A DNA stretch of 24,975 nucleotides from Atkinsonella hypoxylon (taxonomy: Eukaryota > Ascomycota > Sordariomycetes > Hypocreales > Clavicipitaceae), in NCBI GenBank assembly GCA_000729835.1, contig JFHB01000323.1:1-24975 (forward strand), in the 5' to 3' direction. The position numbers and the translations under genes were made by a program. Positions 11,101 through 22,500 of the stretch are shown piece after piece. The notes under the pieces were generated by a model. The model did no database searches. It was given only the letters and a program-made list of their open reading frames with translations, and was not told the DNA's origin. Position 1 is the first letter of the stretch, and each line of letters begins with the position of its first letter.

Positions 11101-13396
11101 GCTTCTTATAGGAAGAAGAAGCTATAGGGTTACTAGAATTATTATTAGAGCTAGCTTCCTGTTGCTCCCTATCTTGCTAGATCTCTTAAGAACTACAGGC
11201 CTTGTTTAAGGGATCTAGATAGCCACTTCCTCTAATATCTAGCAACTTAGGATTTAGACCTTCTAAATCCCCGTTATTAGAAGGAATCTAACTAGGAGCC
11301 TATTTAGGAACTAGGGCTAATGGCTCTATAGCATCGTTATTGGTATTATCTTCTTCTTTAAAATTAGATAATTCCTCAATTTAGCTATATTTCTCTAGAT
11401 TAAAACTAGGCTGTTAAGGGATTTAAACCTCTATAGAATAACTAGCATTATAACCGCTATTATAACTATTGCTAGCTAGAAATCCTATATAAGAGAGATT
11501 AGCGTGGTTTTTATACACTTTAGGGGTCTCTTGCCCCTTAAGCTGTAAGAAGAAACTATACTTTTTGGGATTTAGAAGCTTACAGCAGCTTCTATCAGCT
11601 AGAAATAGCTAATTTCTAAGGAGAGTGCCCCTTATTAAATAGTGCTTTAGACCACTAATTAGGTTAGTATCTAAACCTAGGCAATACAGAGCATCCTTTA
11701 GAGCTAAAGGCCTATATTTAGCTGGATTTATACTAACTAGTACCTAGAATACAGCAGTTCCCTGTCCTTTAGGATAAATAGAACCTCCTCTAGTAGCAAT
11801 AGGCGCGGTTTTACCCTTTTTTATAGGCTTAAAAGTCCTAAAAAATGCCTTATTGTTAACTATATAACAGGTAGAACCTATATCGTATAGTAGGGAGTTT
11901 TTAATTATTCCGTTAGAGTAATTAAAAGAAGGGGTATTATTACTAGTAGTACTAGTATCACTAGTAGTAGATTCTGTATCTAAGTCATAAGAATTATCAC
12001 TACTAGAACTGCTAGAATTATTAGATTCTATAGTATCCTGGTTGCTAGTAGATAGGTTATAACAACCTATAGCAAAAGCAGCTTCTCTATCCTTATTCCT
12101 AGAGTTTTTGTTACTTCTTCTTCGGCCCTTCCACTTCTTCTTATTCTTAGAGGCTTTATCTGTATCTTTAGAGGCATTAGAATTATTAGAATTAGAATCG
12201 TTAGAATTCTTCTTCTAATTAGGAGAATTCTTTCCTTAATTAGCCTTATTATTATTAGAACTATTAGAAGCCTTATAACTAAGAGCTTTAGATATAGAGG
12301 AGCTTTTATCTCTTTGTTCTTCTAATAAATCAGCCATAAGGAACTGTAAATTCAGCATTTTTACAGATAGACCTTATGCTCTAGCAGCTCTAATAGAATA
12401 TTGCTGCCTTTTAGCCCAGCTAGGGAAGGTCTTCTTTAAAGCATCAATATAATAATTTACCTAGTTAATAGGATTAATAGCTACACTATAGAGCTGTAAT
12501 CTAGCTAGTAAATTATTAAATTTAGCATTAAAGGCCTCTAAAGATCCCTTATAGTTCGAAAACGATAAGTTGTAATAACTAGCATATAGTGTACTACGTT
12601 ATATTTCAGCACTCTGCAAATACTGCTTAACTAGAACGTTATAGGCATCTATAGAGGACTTATGCTAGCTTATAGCAGCTTAAGGTCTAGATTGGCAACT
12701 ATCTCTTATAATTATAAGGATAATAGCTTGCTCTAAATCTACTAAAGTACTAGCTATACTAGGATTATTAATAAATTAAGGGAATCCTAGTGCTCTAAAT
12801 TAAATAGTTAAAGCTTGCTTTTACTGTTCAAAATTTTTAGGGCCTTTTAGCTTAGTAGCCTCTAGAATAGAGTAGACCTTCTTATTTAACTCTTTTATAG
12901 TGCCTTCATTAAAAGCAGGCAGAAAAGTAGCACTATTAGAGGAACTAGAAGGTTTAGGGGCTTTAAAAGAGACTTTAGAAGCTCTTTTAGAAGTAACAGA
13001 ATCTACTACCTTAGAGGGAGACCCTATAGAGAGATTACCTATAGATGTAATTATAGTATCTAATTTACTTAGTAAATTAGCTATATTACCTTTATTTTGG
13101 CTTTGTTTTGCTTCACTATATCTAATAAATCTATTTAGGGTCTCTTGTTGCTTATCTATTTGAGCTTTTAGATTAGCTTGTACATTATAGACTTGCACTA
13201 CTCTTTTAGAAGCTAATCTAGCTTCTTTTAGAGCCTTCTTAGCTGTATAATCTTCTTCATTAGAAGAGGAATCTACTGGCTGAGGGGGGGACCTTACTGG
13301 ACTAGAAAAGCTAGTAACAGCTGTAGCTAGTGTACTAGAACTACTACCCCGTTTAGGGCTTGTGCTCTTTCCCTTGCCTGTTCCTTTTAGTGCTAT
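8156..13396 (-). pseudogene. gag-pol: Ty1/copia gag-pol polyprotein, single frame, RIP-inactivated
   Basis: One frame of about 1,746 codons, lowest codon base 2 mod 3, links every domain without a shift. It begins at 13394-13396, where ATA stands for a lost ATG before Ala-Leu-Lys-Gly. Gag is Ser/Lys-rich (13200-13396), then helical to about 12300, then Asn/Ser/Lys-rich with a basic KNKKKWKGRR block near 12125-12155 and no CCHC knuckle. The protease keeps its Asp (DIG for DTG, 11876-11884). Integrase has the HHCC region (HVRLGH near 11060-11077, then CLAC) with a Trp codon now TAG at 11078-11080, and its catalytic Asp is Asn at 10691-10693; the Glu near 10590 (LIERAIR) remains. RT has the DFIGAFLN block near 9450 with Asp intact but YVDN for YVDD at 9152-9163. 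RNase H (GPISWKSKKA, EAES) and an ADSLTKPL tail follow, ending with TAG at 8156-8158. At least seventeen in-frame stops were read, all TAA or TAG. Confidence 0.95.
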
Positions 13397-14322
13397 TTTA
13401 AGGGTTTAAAAAGTAGCTAATTTAACGCTCTTTTATAGCTAATTATAGCTAAATTACAGTGGAAATAGTAGTAAATAACAGTAATAATTCTTACTAAATA
13501 TAGGCTAGAAGTGCCCTATATCTTTAGAAATTATACTAAGATTTTTCTCTAATTTCTTTTGTAATAGGTATAACAGGCTCTAAAGGCTGCGTTATATCGC
13601 GATCTGTATGCGCATACAATTTATATAGCAGACTAGATTAATAAGCGGTTGCAAGGGGCACAAAACATAGGTTCTAGCTATTTTTAGCTAAAAAATTCAG
13701 GAGATTCTTCTCTAATTAGGTTCTAACAAATTAGTGGAGACCTAGGCACAGCTAATTTAGGGATATCTAGCTAATTCCTACTTCAAAATCCCAACCAGTA
13801 GGATTACTATATAAATTAATTCTGCGACTGAAAACACAGAAATATCCGCAACAAGAGCTGTTAAACGTACACTACAAATTGTAGTATAGCTACTAATAGA
13901 GGTGTATAGGGTGCACAATATAACAACAACAACAAGCGATGCAGTGCAGCGCTAAGCTTATTTCTTAATAGAAATAATTAATTAGGCAGTGCCTAATAAA
14001 ACAATTTATAGTGCAAATATAATGTGTGCAGATGTATATATTTTAATGTTGCGCAACAATAGAACCTAGCTATTAAGAATAGCTTTAAAAGTGTGTATAC
14101 ACAGGGTGCATAGAACTAGTGCAGGAGGCACAGGGTAGGCAGAATAAAAACACTAGTATAGTAGCTAGCGATGTATATGCAGCAGGTATTAATAGCTTCT
14201 AGCAAGCTACTAATGATTTTAGCAGCAATAGCTGCTAGCGCACGTCTTAATATAGCTTCTAGTGGGTAATACAGTACACAATAGTAGATTTTTAGCGGGC
14301 TAACAGCTTGCAGATAGGTCTT
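13397..14322 (-). other. 5' leader of element A between primer-binding site and gag
   Basis: About 930 bp upstream of gag hold no frame I can support. The in-frame codon two upstream of the presumed start is a TAA (13406-13408 on the plus strand), which supports translation beginning at the ATA. This leader is richer in CpA, TpG and CpG than the flanking elements. It should include dimerisation and packaging signals, but none can be named from sequence alone. Confidence 0.6.
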
Positions 14323-14336
14323 CCGGGCTTATAACC
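14323..14336 (-). other. Primer-binding site: half-molecule of initiator tRNA-Met
   Basis: The coding strand reads GGTTATAAGCCCGG right after the 5' LTR. Drosophila copia and relatives prime from the anticodon stem-loop half of initiator tRNA-Met, using a site of the form GGTTATGGGCCC; fungal initiator tRNA gives GGTTATGAGCCC. The single G-to-A difference falls in the complement of the CAU anticodon (ATG to ATA) and is a TpG to TpA change, as RIP makes. Confidence 0.82.
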
Positions 14337-15030
14337 TATTGAAAATAATAGGGATTACAGAACTAGATATCTAAGAGAGTAGTAGTCTCTTAGATTTAGC
14401 ACCTGTAATTGCTCCTAGCAATTATTACGTAGTAGAAGCAGCAGCAGCCTAAATTAAGCTGTAGTGTATAGTATAGATTACGTAGAGGCAATAGATAACT
14501 GTAATAGTAGTATCTTTATATTAAGAGCGCTATAACAAACTTAGTGAGGGTAGGATCTTAAATCTTTCTAGTTCCTTATAGACCCTCTAACTATATCGGC
14601 AGGCTATAGTCGCTAGAAGGGGCTTATAGGCTACTTTATAATTTCCGCAAAAAGATTTACTATATAAAAACAAAAAAATCAACTTACAGCTATACAAACA
14701 AGATGCCTATATACATAATTTAACAAATTCCACTAATAATAAGCAACCCTTATAAGTAACTCTATCTAACAATTATACTATTAAATAGCCCTAATTCTTA
14801 GCTTTTAAATAGTATACTTCTTAAATTTCTACTATTGCTAGTTGTAGAGAAAATCGCAGTTAAAGTTAACTATAGGTTAGGCAACTTTGCCTTAGTTAAA
14901 TCTAGATGTTTACATCTAGTAACAACAATATCTCTACCAAAAATCAACGTAACAAGACCTAATGAGGGTCACGTAATAGAGCAACTAGTAGGCATAAAAA
15001 TAGGCTATACAGGGTAGCTTATTTTTAACA
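14337..15030 (-). repeat. 5' LTR of element A
   Basis: This LTR is the same length as the left LTR and about 96% identical, all differences being transitions. Being upstream of gag on the minus strand it is the 5' LTR and would have carried the promoter. It carries more A/T variants than the 3' LTR (for example TAG for TGG and TTA for TCA words near 14380-14490). Confidence 0.93.
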
Positions 15031-15035
15031 TAAAG
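15031..15035. repeat. Target-site duplication TAAAG, right side of element A
   Basis: This is the second copy of the 5-bp duplication at 7204-7208. Removing 7209-15035 (7,827 bp, a multiple of three) rejoins the element B gag frame exactly. Confidence 0.9.
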
Positions 15036-16599
15036 GTTCTAGATTATTATATTAAAGCAGTTAAGTATAGATTTATTAGAGTTCTTAGTAATTATATTAT
15101 ATAACGTAATGCTGTTCTATCTTTAGCAATAAAACTACTTATTAGTTAAGGTTTTAAAGTATTGTTTAATAATTTTAACTATTTAATTAAAGGTGTAATT
15201 TATTCTTATGTTTATTGCAATTATTATAAGATAGAATTTATACACTTTACCTATTAGTATTACTAAAAATACCTTTATTATTACTAGTTCTAAGAAATTA
15301 AGTTGTTAATATAGGTCTTTAAGGATAACTACTTTTAGCATAATAAAATTAAATATATTACTGCTGTATTTATTGCTTTCTTTATAGATTTTTATAAGGT
15401 TAAGGACTTTCTTTATATTAGTTTAAGAAGAATCTATTATAGAAGAAAGTAATAGTTATACTACTAGAAGCAGAAGAAATCTTATATTCTATAGTAGAGA
15501 AAGAGAAGGTAGCATTTCTACTAATATACCTATTAGATTGCTAGGTACACTTAATAAAAGTAATAAGGAGAGTGCTAAAGGTATAGAAAGAGAGTTCTAT
15601 AAAGAAGATTAAGGCTTTTTTACTATAGATATAGGTTTTATATTTAGGTGTAAATTTAAGTAGAATTTACTTAATACTACTTATTTATTAATCTCTTCTT
15701 CTAGCTATATAGATTATTTCTCTTTCTATAGCACTCTTTTAAGGGAATTAGTAATTTAGCTACTGCTTCTGCCTATATAGACTCTATATTTATATAGTAA
15801 ATTGTATAACGCTTTAATAATTAAAGTAGAAGCTCTTTAAAGTAGGTCTTTATTCTAGTTATAGAAGTTAAATTTAAAGTTCTTCTATTATTTTTAATCT
15901 CTAAATCTTTAATCTTTATAAAGGTTAATTATAAAGGCAATTCTATTGTTTAAATTAGTAGTAGTAGTAGTTTCTAGGTTAATTTTATATATTAAGTCTT
16001 AATCTATTAATAGAAGTTTCTAATACTTTTAAAGTTATTCTAGAAGCTTATTAGGTTGTAGTTATTACTTAAATTCTTATAGATCTACCTAGAGTTATTG
16101 TAAACTTATTATATTAAATAAGGTTAAGTAGTATAGAAAGAGAAAGTAGATATAATAGAATTAGTATAAAGATAGAGAGATTTAGCTAGCTTTTAGCTAA
16201 GTTTTAAGATAGTTAAAGGAGTTAAATTCTATAGCATTAGCTGCTAAGGGTTCTAGCTAGTAATTTAATTCCTTAGAAGTTTAATATTAACAATTAGTTA
16301 AACTAAAACGTTATTATAAGTTAATATAACTTAGTAACTAAGCAATTATAAAGATATCTCTTCCTTTAGTACACTTTACTAGTTATATTAGCTACTAAAG
16401 GTTCTAGCTAACAGTATTACGTCTCTTCTTGCTAAACCTAGCTAATTTATAGTTAGTTATGCTAATCTCTTTAGTTGTACTAAAGACTTCTAGTTAAGTA
16501 ACTACTAATTAATGTTAGAAGACTAAGGGTTAAATTTATACTCCTTTAAGTTAGCTCTATAACTAGTTCACTAGTGCACTAGTATTTACATTAAAGAGG
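15036..16599 (-). pseudogene. gag: Ty1/copia-type Gag of element B, N-terminal part
   Basis: On the minus strand (lowest codon base divisible by 3) the Gag core runs from about 15371 to 15036: KYSSNIFNF, then ILIGKVYKFY, then FNQIVKIIKQYF, then a Trp codon turned to TAG at 15117-15119 in a segment like EWRETTL, then KNSNKSILNCF. It continues at 7208 with LQDIYNSLF. These match, in order, the Gag core of a common fungal copia polyprotein family. Upstream to 16599 the same phase gives a long N-terminal part with EEEINKQV near 15690 and ITNYKLARFSKKRRN near 16430; I recognise no domain there, and stops are frequent but all TAA/TAG. The Gypsy right copy cuts it off at 16599. Confidence is high for the core and low for the part above about 15900. 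Confidence 0.72.
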
Positions 16600-17079
16600 T
16601 GTTACGGGGGGATCTGGCGTGGGTTTGTCGGAAGTGACGATAGGTTGTTAGATTCAACAGGTTATGCAATAAATCGTAAGAGGAGTTGTAAGAGCTTCTA
16701 TAAGGAGCATCTAGAAATAGTGTTCTAGTGAATAATTGTTAATTGTTTAATTTAACTACCTAAGTGTTGCTTCTAACTACTTATATATAATTGCAGTTAT
16801 ATGCACTAGTAACCTATAAGTCTATAGAATTATTCTATAATAAGTGCTGCCTCTATAAAAAAGATTAGCTGTTTTAGCTGTTCTAAAAATTAATTATTAG
16901 TTGTTAAAAGGTATATTAGATTAAACTAAATAACTTATTAATCTAGCTGTTATAAAAGGCGTAAAAAGGTAGTTATTATTTTATTGTGTAAGTATATATT
17001 GTTGTTGTTGTAGTATAATCTACAGCGTAGGTTGCTATATTTATATATTTTTCTATACACTTATAATGCCTAAATTACA
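16600..17079 (-). repeat. 3' LTR of Gypsy element C, right copy (inner boundary tentative)
   Basis: This is the counterpart of 5307-5786. The first 98 bp retain CpA, TpG and CpG and differ from the left copy at five positions, four transitions and one A/C transversion. The inner end is inferred from the mirror position of the TGTAA in the left copy. Confidence 0.65.
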
Positions 17080-17417
17080 CTTATAATCTAGTAACTATTA
17101 AATCTATATATTAAATTAATAGATTTCCTTAAACCTAATAGAGCGTTAAAGCTTATTCTATATTCTATATATAAGTAAAGTTGCGTAAAATTATTCTAGA
17201 TAATATTAAATTCTATAAATTAATCTTATATAATAAAGCTAATTTATTAAATCTATATAGTATATTCTTTATATAAGATTATTCTATATAGTGTTAAAAG
17301 CATTAAAAATTAATCTATATTAAAGTAAATTTTCTATTAAATCCCTTTAGTATATTTCTCTATATATATACAGCCTATTTTAATCTTTAGGCATTAGTAA
17401 TAGCAGTAAATTGTTAG
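17080..17417 (-). other. 3' untranslated stretch of element C, right copy
   Basis: This mirrors 4970-5306. It is AT-rich with no gene seen. Confidence 0.4.
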
Positions 17418-19247
17418 TTAGTTATAGTAAGCTATTAGTTCTCTCTAGAAAGTAAAGCTAAAGAACGTTTCTAGCAGCTTTAAAGAGAGTTTTGCCTAAG
17501 AGGCACTAGTCTTATACTTAGTAGGTATTTCTACTAGTTTACCTACAGCTAGCCTCTTAGTTAGCGTTTTTACTTTAGTTAGTGTTAGCTTTACTATAGA
17601 AGGTATCTTTTATAGAATTAATAAAGAGAAATATATTAAAGATAGATTAATTAGAATAAACTAAGTACTTCTTCTACATTAAATAGTGCTAAATCTATTA
17701 CTAAAGAGGCCTTATACAGCAATAGGCTAGTTAGCTAAGTGTTCTAAGAAGTCTATATAAATATAGTTAATTTTGTGTTGTAAGTATCTACTTTCTGCCT
17801 ATAGTATATTAATATTATTAGTAACCTTTAGTAAGGTTTTATTTTTATTAATAACGTTATTAATACCTTTATTAAATTAACTTATACTATCTAGTTAGTT
17901 ATATATACTGTAAATAGTAGTTTATAATTTATTAAACTACTTATTAAATAAACCTCCTTTAGCCTCTATTTTAACCTAGTTAATCTTTTTATTTAACTTA
18001 TTAATTTTAGTAATATAGAGGTTAAGTTGCTTCTATATAGTATTACTACCTATAGGAGTATCCTTAAGGTAGGCTTTAATTATTTCTTTAGTATTAAATT
18101 TACACTTCTTCTAAAGAAGACTATTATATTAGCTCTAGGATTATACCTTAGCTAATAGAATAAAGAGTAAGTTTATATAGCTAATACTAGCTAAGGCACC
18201 TACAATAGTGCTATTAATTCTACTAAATTTATTAGAGAAGTAAATAGTAAGTATAACTACTTATAACAGTAAACTAGTAGATAAATCTATAGTAACAGTT
18301 TCTTTATCTCTTTTTACTATATTGCTACTGTAGTATATAGTAGCTACTACTTTTGCCTATATTTTGCCTCTTTTAGCTACTTTAGCGTTACTTATAGATG
18401 CTTTAGCATTCTTACCTTTATATTGCTAGTTTTAGCGCTTTACTTTATAGTTATTATAAATCCTAAAGATATATATTACTGTATTTTACTAGAGTAAGTA
18501 ATATATATTATCTTTAGAGACCTTAATGCTAGTTTTATCTATTATACTGCCTTTAAGGGTAAATTTATAGGTATAAGTATAAATAGTATTTTCTATATTC
18601 TATACCTTTTCTTTAGCTCTATTAGTGTAGTAATACTAACTATAGTTTTCTATAATAGGCTCTATATTAGTAATATTAATATTATCTTTAATTTCTATAG
18701 AAATAGTGCTAAAGATAAACTTATTAACTTTTAGAGTACCTTTAGCACTTTTAGGCCTACTAAAAGTGCTATATAAGCAGTAGAAATTAAGTAATATAAG
18801 ATAAGTTTTAATATTATCTAGCTCTATAGCTACTATATTATCTTTATAGTTATATTCTTACTCCTTAAACTTAAAACCTTTACTCTTAACGTTAGAACTA
18901 TTGTTATAATTAATATATATATTAGAAGTAATATATTTTTCTTTAGGTTTAAATAGTAGTAGTATTATAGCTTAAGTGTAGTTACTATTGTTATTCCCTT
19001 CTTAGAATAAGCTATTTAGGTTTACTAAAATTAATAATTCTAAACTATTAAAAGAAAAGAATAATAGTAGTAAATTTTCTATAGAAAGAATAAAAAGGGC
19101 TAGAAGTAGCTCTATAGAGGCTAGCTAGTTCTATAGGCTATAGAAATTTACTCTATAGGTAGTTTATTGCTTTTAGTGTAGTATTTTAGTGTTTAACTAT
19201 TAAAAGTAGCTAAATAATAGCCTAAAGGGATAGAAAGAGCAGTAGCT
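17418..19247 (-). pseudogene. Unidentified reading frame downstream of Gypsy pol (right copy)
   Basis: This is the inverted counterpart of the frame at 3140-4969. The same phase is kept throughout (lowest codon base divisible by 3), for example KPKEKYITSNIYINY near 18905-18950 against KPKEEYITSNIYINY in the left copy. The right copy carries further RIP changes: TAA for CAA at 18858-18860 and GTT for GCT just upstream. Differences between copies are transitions, so codon phase is never lost, but this reflects shared descent and RIP and is not by itself proof of selection. Function unknown; see the left copy for a description. Confidence 0.5.
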
Positions 19248-19541
19248 ATAATAGTATTAATAAATTTATAAGATTTTATAATATATAAAGGTATAAGGAA
19301 AAGGTTATATAGTAGAAAGTATAAAAATTTATAAAAGTAAAGGTAAATTTACAGAAAAAGTAGGTTAAAACAATAATATATAGATTTATAGGTGTTTTCT
19401 TCTTAACCTTCTATAATTCTATAATATAGGTTAATTTTAATAGTTTTAATAATAATAAATAAGAATATAAAGAAAGAGATACTAAGGGATTTAAATAATC
19501 TATTATATAATAAAGGAAATTAAGACTTATAAAGAAAAGAG
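19248..19541 (-). other. Spacer between pol and the extra frame, right copy
   Basis: This mirrors 2846-3139. It is AT-rich, with no domain recognised. Confidence 0.4.
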
Positions 19542-22500
19542 TTAGTAGTAAGCTTCTACTAGCTAATTTAGAGCTTTTTAGTAAGCTATATTACTCTTTT
19601 AATAACACTAATACTCTTCTTCTTAATTTATAGAGTGTTTCTATAGATATTTATTTATAATTTTAAAAGTATTAACTTTAAGCTTATCTTTAGTAATTTA
19701 TTAGTTATCTTTAGTAAAGAACCTTTTCTATTATATAAGGAATTCTAGATATAGCTTACTTAACCTACTATAGAAACACTAGATTTAATAGATATAAATT
19801 TACTTAATTTCCTAATAGTTCTTTATACTAAACCTTTCTATTATAATTAGTAGTAGTAGTTACTCTTTTTAGTTAAAAGGGTCTTTACTTTATCTTAGCT
19901 TCTAAAGGTAAGCTATTAATACTATTAAGTATATATATAAATCTAGTAGGAAATTTAAGTAAAATAACAATAGGCTTACTTTTATAAGAACCTTATATAG
20001 CTTTATCTATTAAAAAAACTATTTCTTTTTTAGCTTTTCTAGAAGTATATATCCTTAGTGTAATTATAGGTAAACTATATTCTTTACTTTAATATTAATA
20101 AGCTTATATTAAGTGTTATATTTAATTTTACTTAAGGCATTTACTATACTAATAGCTATTTCTACCTCTTGCTAATATAGCTTCTAAAGTATAGCTATAT
20201 TACTTATATTTATTCTATTACTAGAAACATTATTTAATTAGATTAAATTAACAACAGTAGCTAGTTAGAAACTATATATAAGTTTATTAAAGGAAATCTT
20301 TATACTAGCTACTACTATATTATTAAGTTAGTACTATAGTGCTAAAAGTATTATAGTTTATAGTATATTTAGATTTATAACTATATAGTATTAAATAGCA
20401 ATAATAACTATTTAATTCTTCTATTTAGCTGTTCTATTTATCTATAAGTAGTAAGCTATAGCTATAAGTAATTTACTTCTAATTTAGGTAAATATACTTC
20501 TTTAAATATTAAAAATAAACTTTAGATCTTAGTTACTTATAATCTACTTAAGAAGGCCTTAGTTTAATAAATATAGTATTTATAAGAGTAGTTTTACTTA
20601 AATTTCTACTGTATATATTATATACTTAAGTATAAGAATTATTTACTTACTAAATAAGTAATTTACTAAATATAGTAAATTATAGAAGCTATATCTATCT
20701 TTTTGCTATAGAGTATTTATTAAGCTAACTTTAGGTATATTAATAATAAAATTAAGCAAAATTATATAGAAAAGCGTTAAAACTAACTCTAATAACCTTA
20801 ATTTCTTTAGTAGCTTACTGTAGTTAATTACATTTTCTTTATAAGTATAGTAGTAAGTAATATAGGTTTAAATCTACTTATATATCTATAGAAAGTAAAC
20901 TACCTATAATTTTACTGCTATTCTATAAGCACTAAAATAGTTCTAATTATTATAAACTATTTTAAGGATAGATTCTATAACCTTTATAGGTATATATAGT
21001 TAGAATAGGCCTTTTCTATTATAATAGTATAAAAGTCTATTATCTTATAGAGTCTATCTATATAGTAGAATCCTTAGTCTTTATTATTAATTTTACTAAT
21101 TCTACTTTTTATAAAAGTTTTTAATACCTTCTATAATCTTATTAAGCTTTAGATTAAAACTATAGCCTTAAATAATTTCCTTTTTTAAACCTTTATTTAA
21201 TACTGCTATAGTGCTATATTCTTTAGCAAAAAACGTACTTATATTAAGCTTATTAAATTTACTATTATAAGCTTTCTTTTAGTATAAAACTATAACTAAT
21301 AACCTAAAGAGTATATTTAGTACTATATTTAGTACTTTTAGTATATAGAAGACTCTTAGGTTAAATTATAATAAATAATTAGCTACTTTAGCTAATTTTA
21401 GGTTAGCTTTATCTAGATCTATTATAGTAAGTAAAGTATATTTAATAATCTCTTTTGCTAATAAATAGTCTATAATAATATTAATAGTGTAGTAGTTAGA
21501 TTAAACTATTTTCTATAGCTTTTAAATACTCTATATAATTATAGCTATCTCTACCTTAGTTAATCTATAATATTTCTTTAGGTTAAAAGTATATCTTAAG
21601 AGAAAAAGAATTAGCTATAGCTAGTTACTTTTAATATCTTTACTAAATATACTATAACTATTCTATTTACCTATAAGCTAAAAGATAAAGAGCTTAAATC
21701 CTTCCTTATAAGCGTTAACTTTAAAGAATAAATACTTACTAAAGTTATAGTGCTATAGAATAGTGTTTTTATTAAGGTATACTTTTACCTCTTAAAATAC
21801 TTTTTTTTCCTTAAGTTTTAGTAAAAATATTACTTCTTAAGCTTTCTTTTAGTGTATTAGTTTAGGTAGACTATTAGCTAAGCCTTTTTTATAAAGCTTT
21901 TATAGTAAAGTAGTTTTTTATTTCTATAGTAAGTAAATTTATATATTAAACTATAGAATACTTTTCTATAAAAAGCTAGCTATACTAATAAAGGTCTTTA
22001 GATTTATAAGATCTACTAGAAACTTAAGTTTTTAAAAAGCTTTTAGCTTATTATTTATATTAGTAATTCTATTGCTATTAACAATAAAACCTAATAGCTA
22101 AATAGCTAAGTAGTTTATAAATAACTTCTTTATAGCTATTATTAACTTATTTTTCTCTAGAATTAATAAGACTATATTAAGGTATATAAAGTAGTTCTTA
22201 GTAGAGTTAAAGAATATAATAATGTTATTAATATAGATTTATATAAAATATTAGTGCTTTTAAAATAATTAATCTATATACTATTAAGTAAAAGCTAATA
22301 TATTCTTAAAGCCTATAAGCGCTATATTTAATGCTTTTAATTCTTATTTTAATATTACTACTATATAAGATTAATATTCTTATTTTATAGAAAGCTAGTA
22401 GAAAAACCCTAATATATTAAAGAGTAAAAATATCTTTTTACTATATATATTTACTATAATATTTAATTAATCTAGTAAAAGGTATATATTTAGTATTACT

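Larger units (their letters stand above)
7209..15030 (-). mobile_element. Complete Ty1/copia LTR retrotransposon (element A), minus orientation
   Basis: This 7,822-bp element has two 694-bp LTRs (7209-7902 and 14337-15030), a perfect TAAAG target duplication, a polypurine tract next to the left LTR and a primer-binding site next to the right LTR, so transcription ran right to left. One gag-pol frame runs from 13396 down to 8156 in the order Gag, protease, integrase, RT, RNase H, which is the Ty1/copia order. It sits inside the gag of element B. The frame has no frameshift but many TAA/TAG codons and active-site changes from RIP. Its base composition is less AT-extreme than elements B and C, consistent with a later insertion or fewer RIP cycles. 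Confidence 0.96.

Noticed and set aside
12900..13163. 87-codon plus-strand open frame
   Set aside because: It lies antisense to the Gag coding frame at 12821-13405, which has clear codon continuity with the rest of the polyprotein.
8156..13396. Programmed frameshift or stop between gag and pol in element A
   Set aside because: All domains share one phase from 13396 to 8156, and the in-frame stops are all TAA/TAG of the kind RIP makes from CAA, CAG or TGG.
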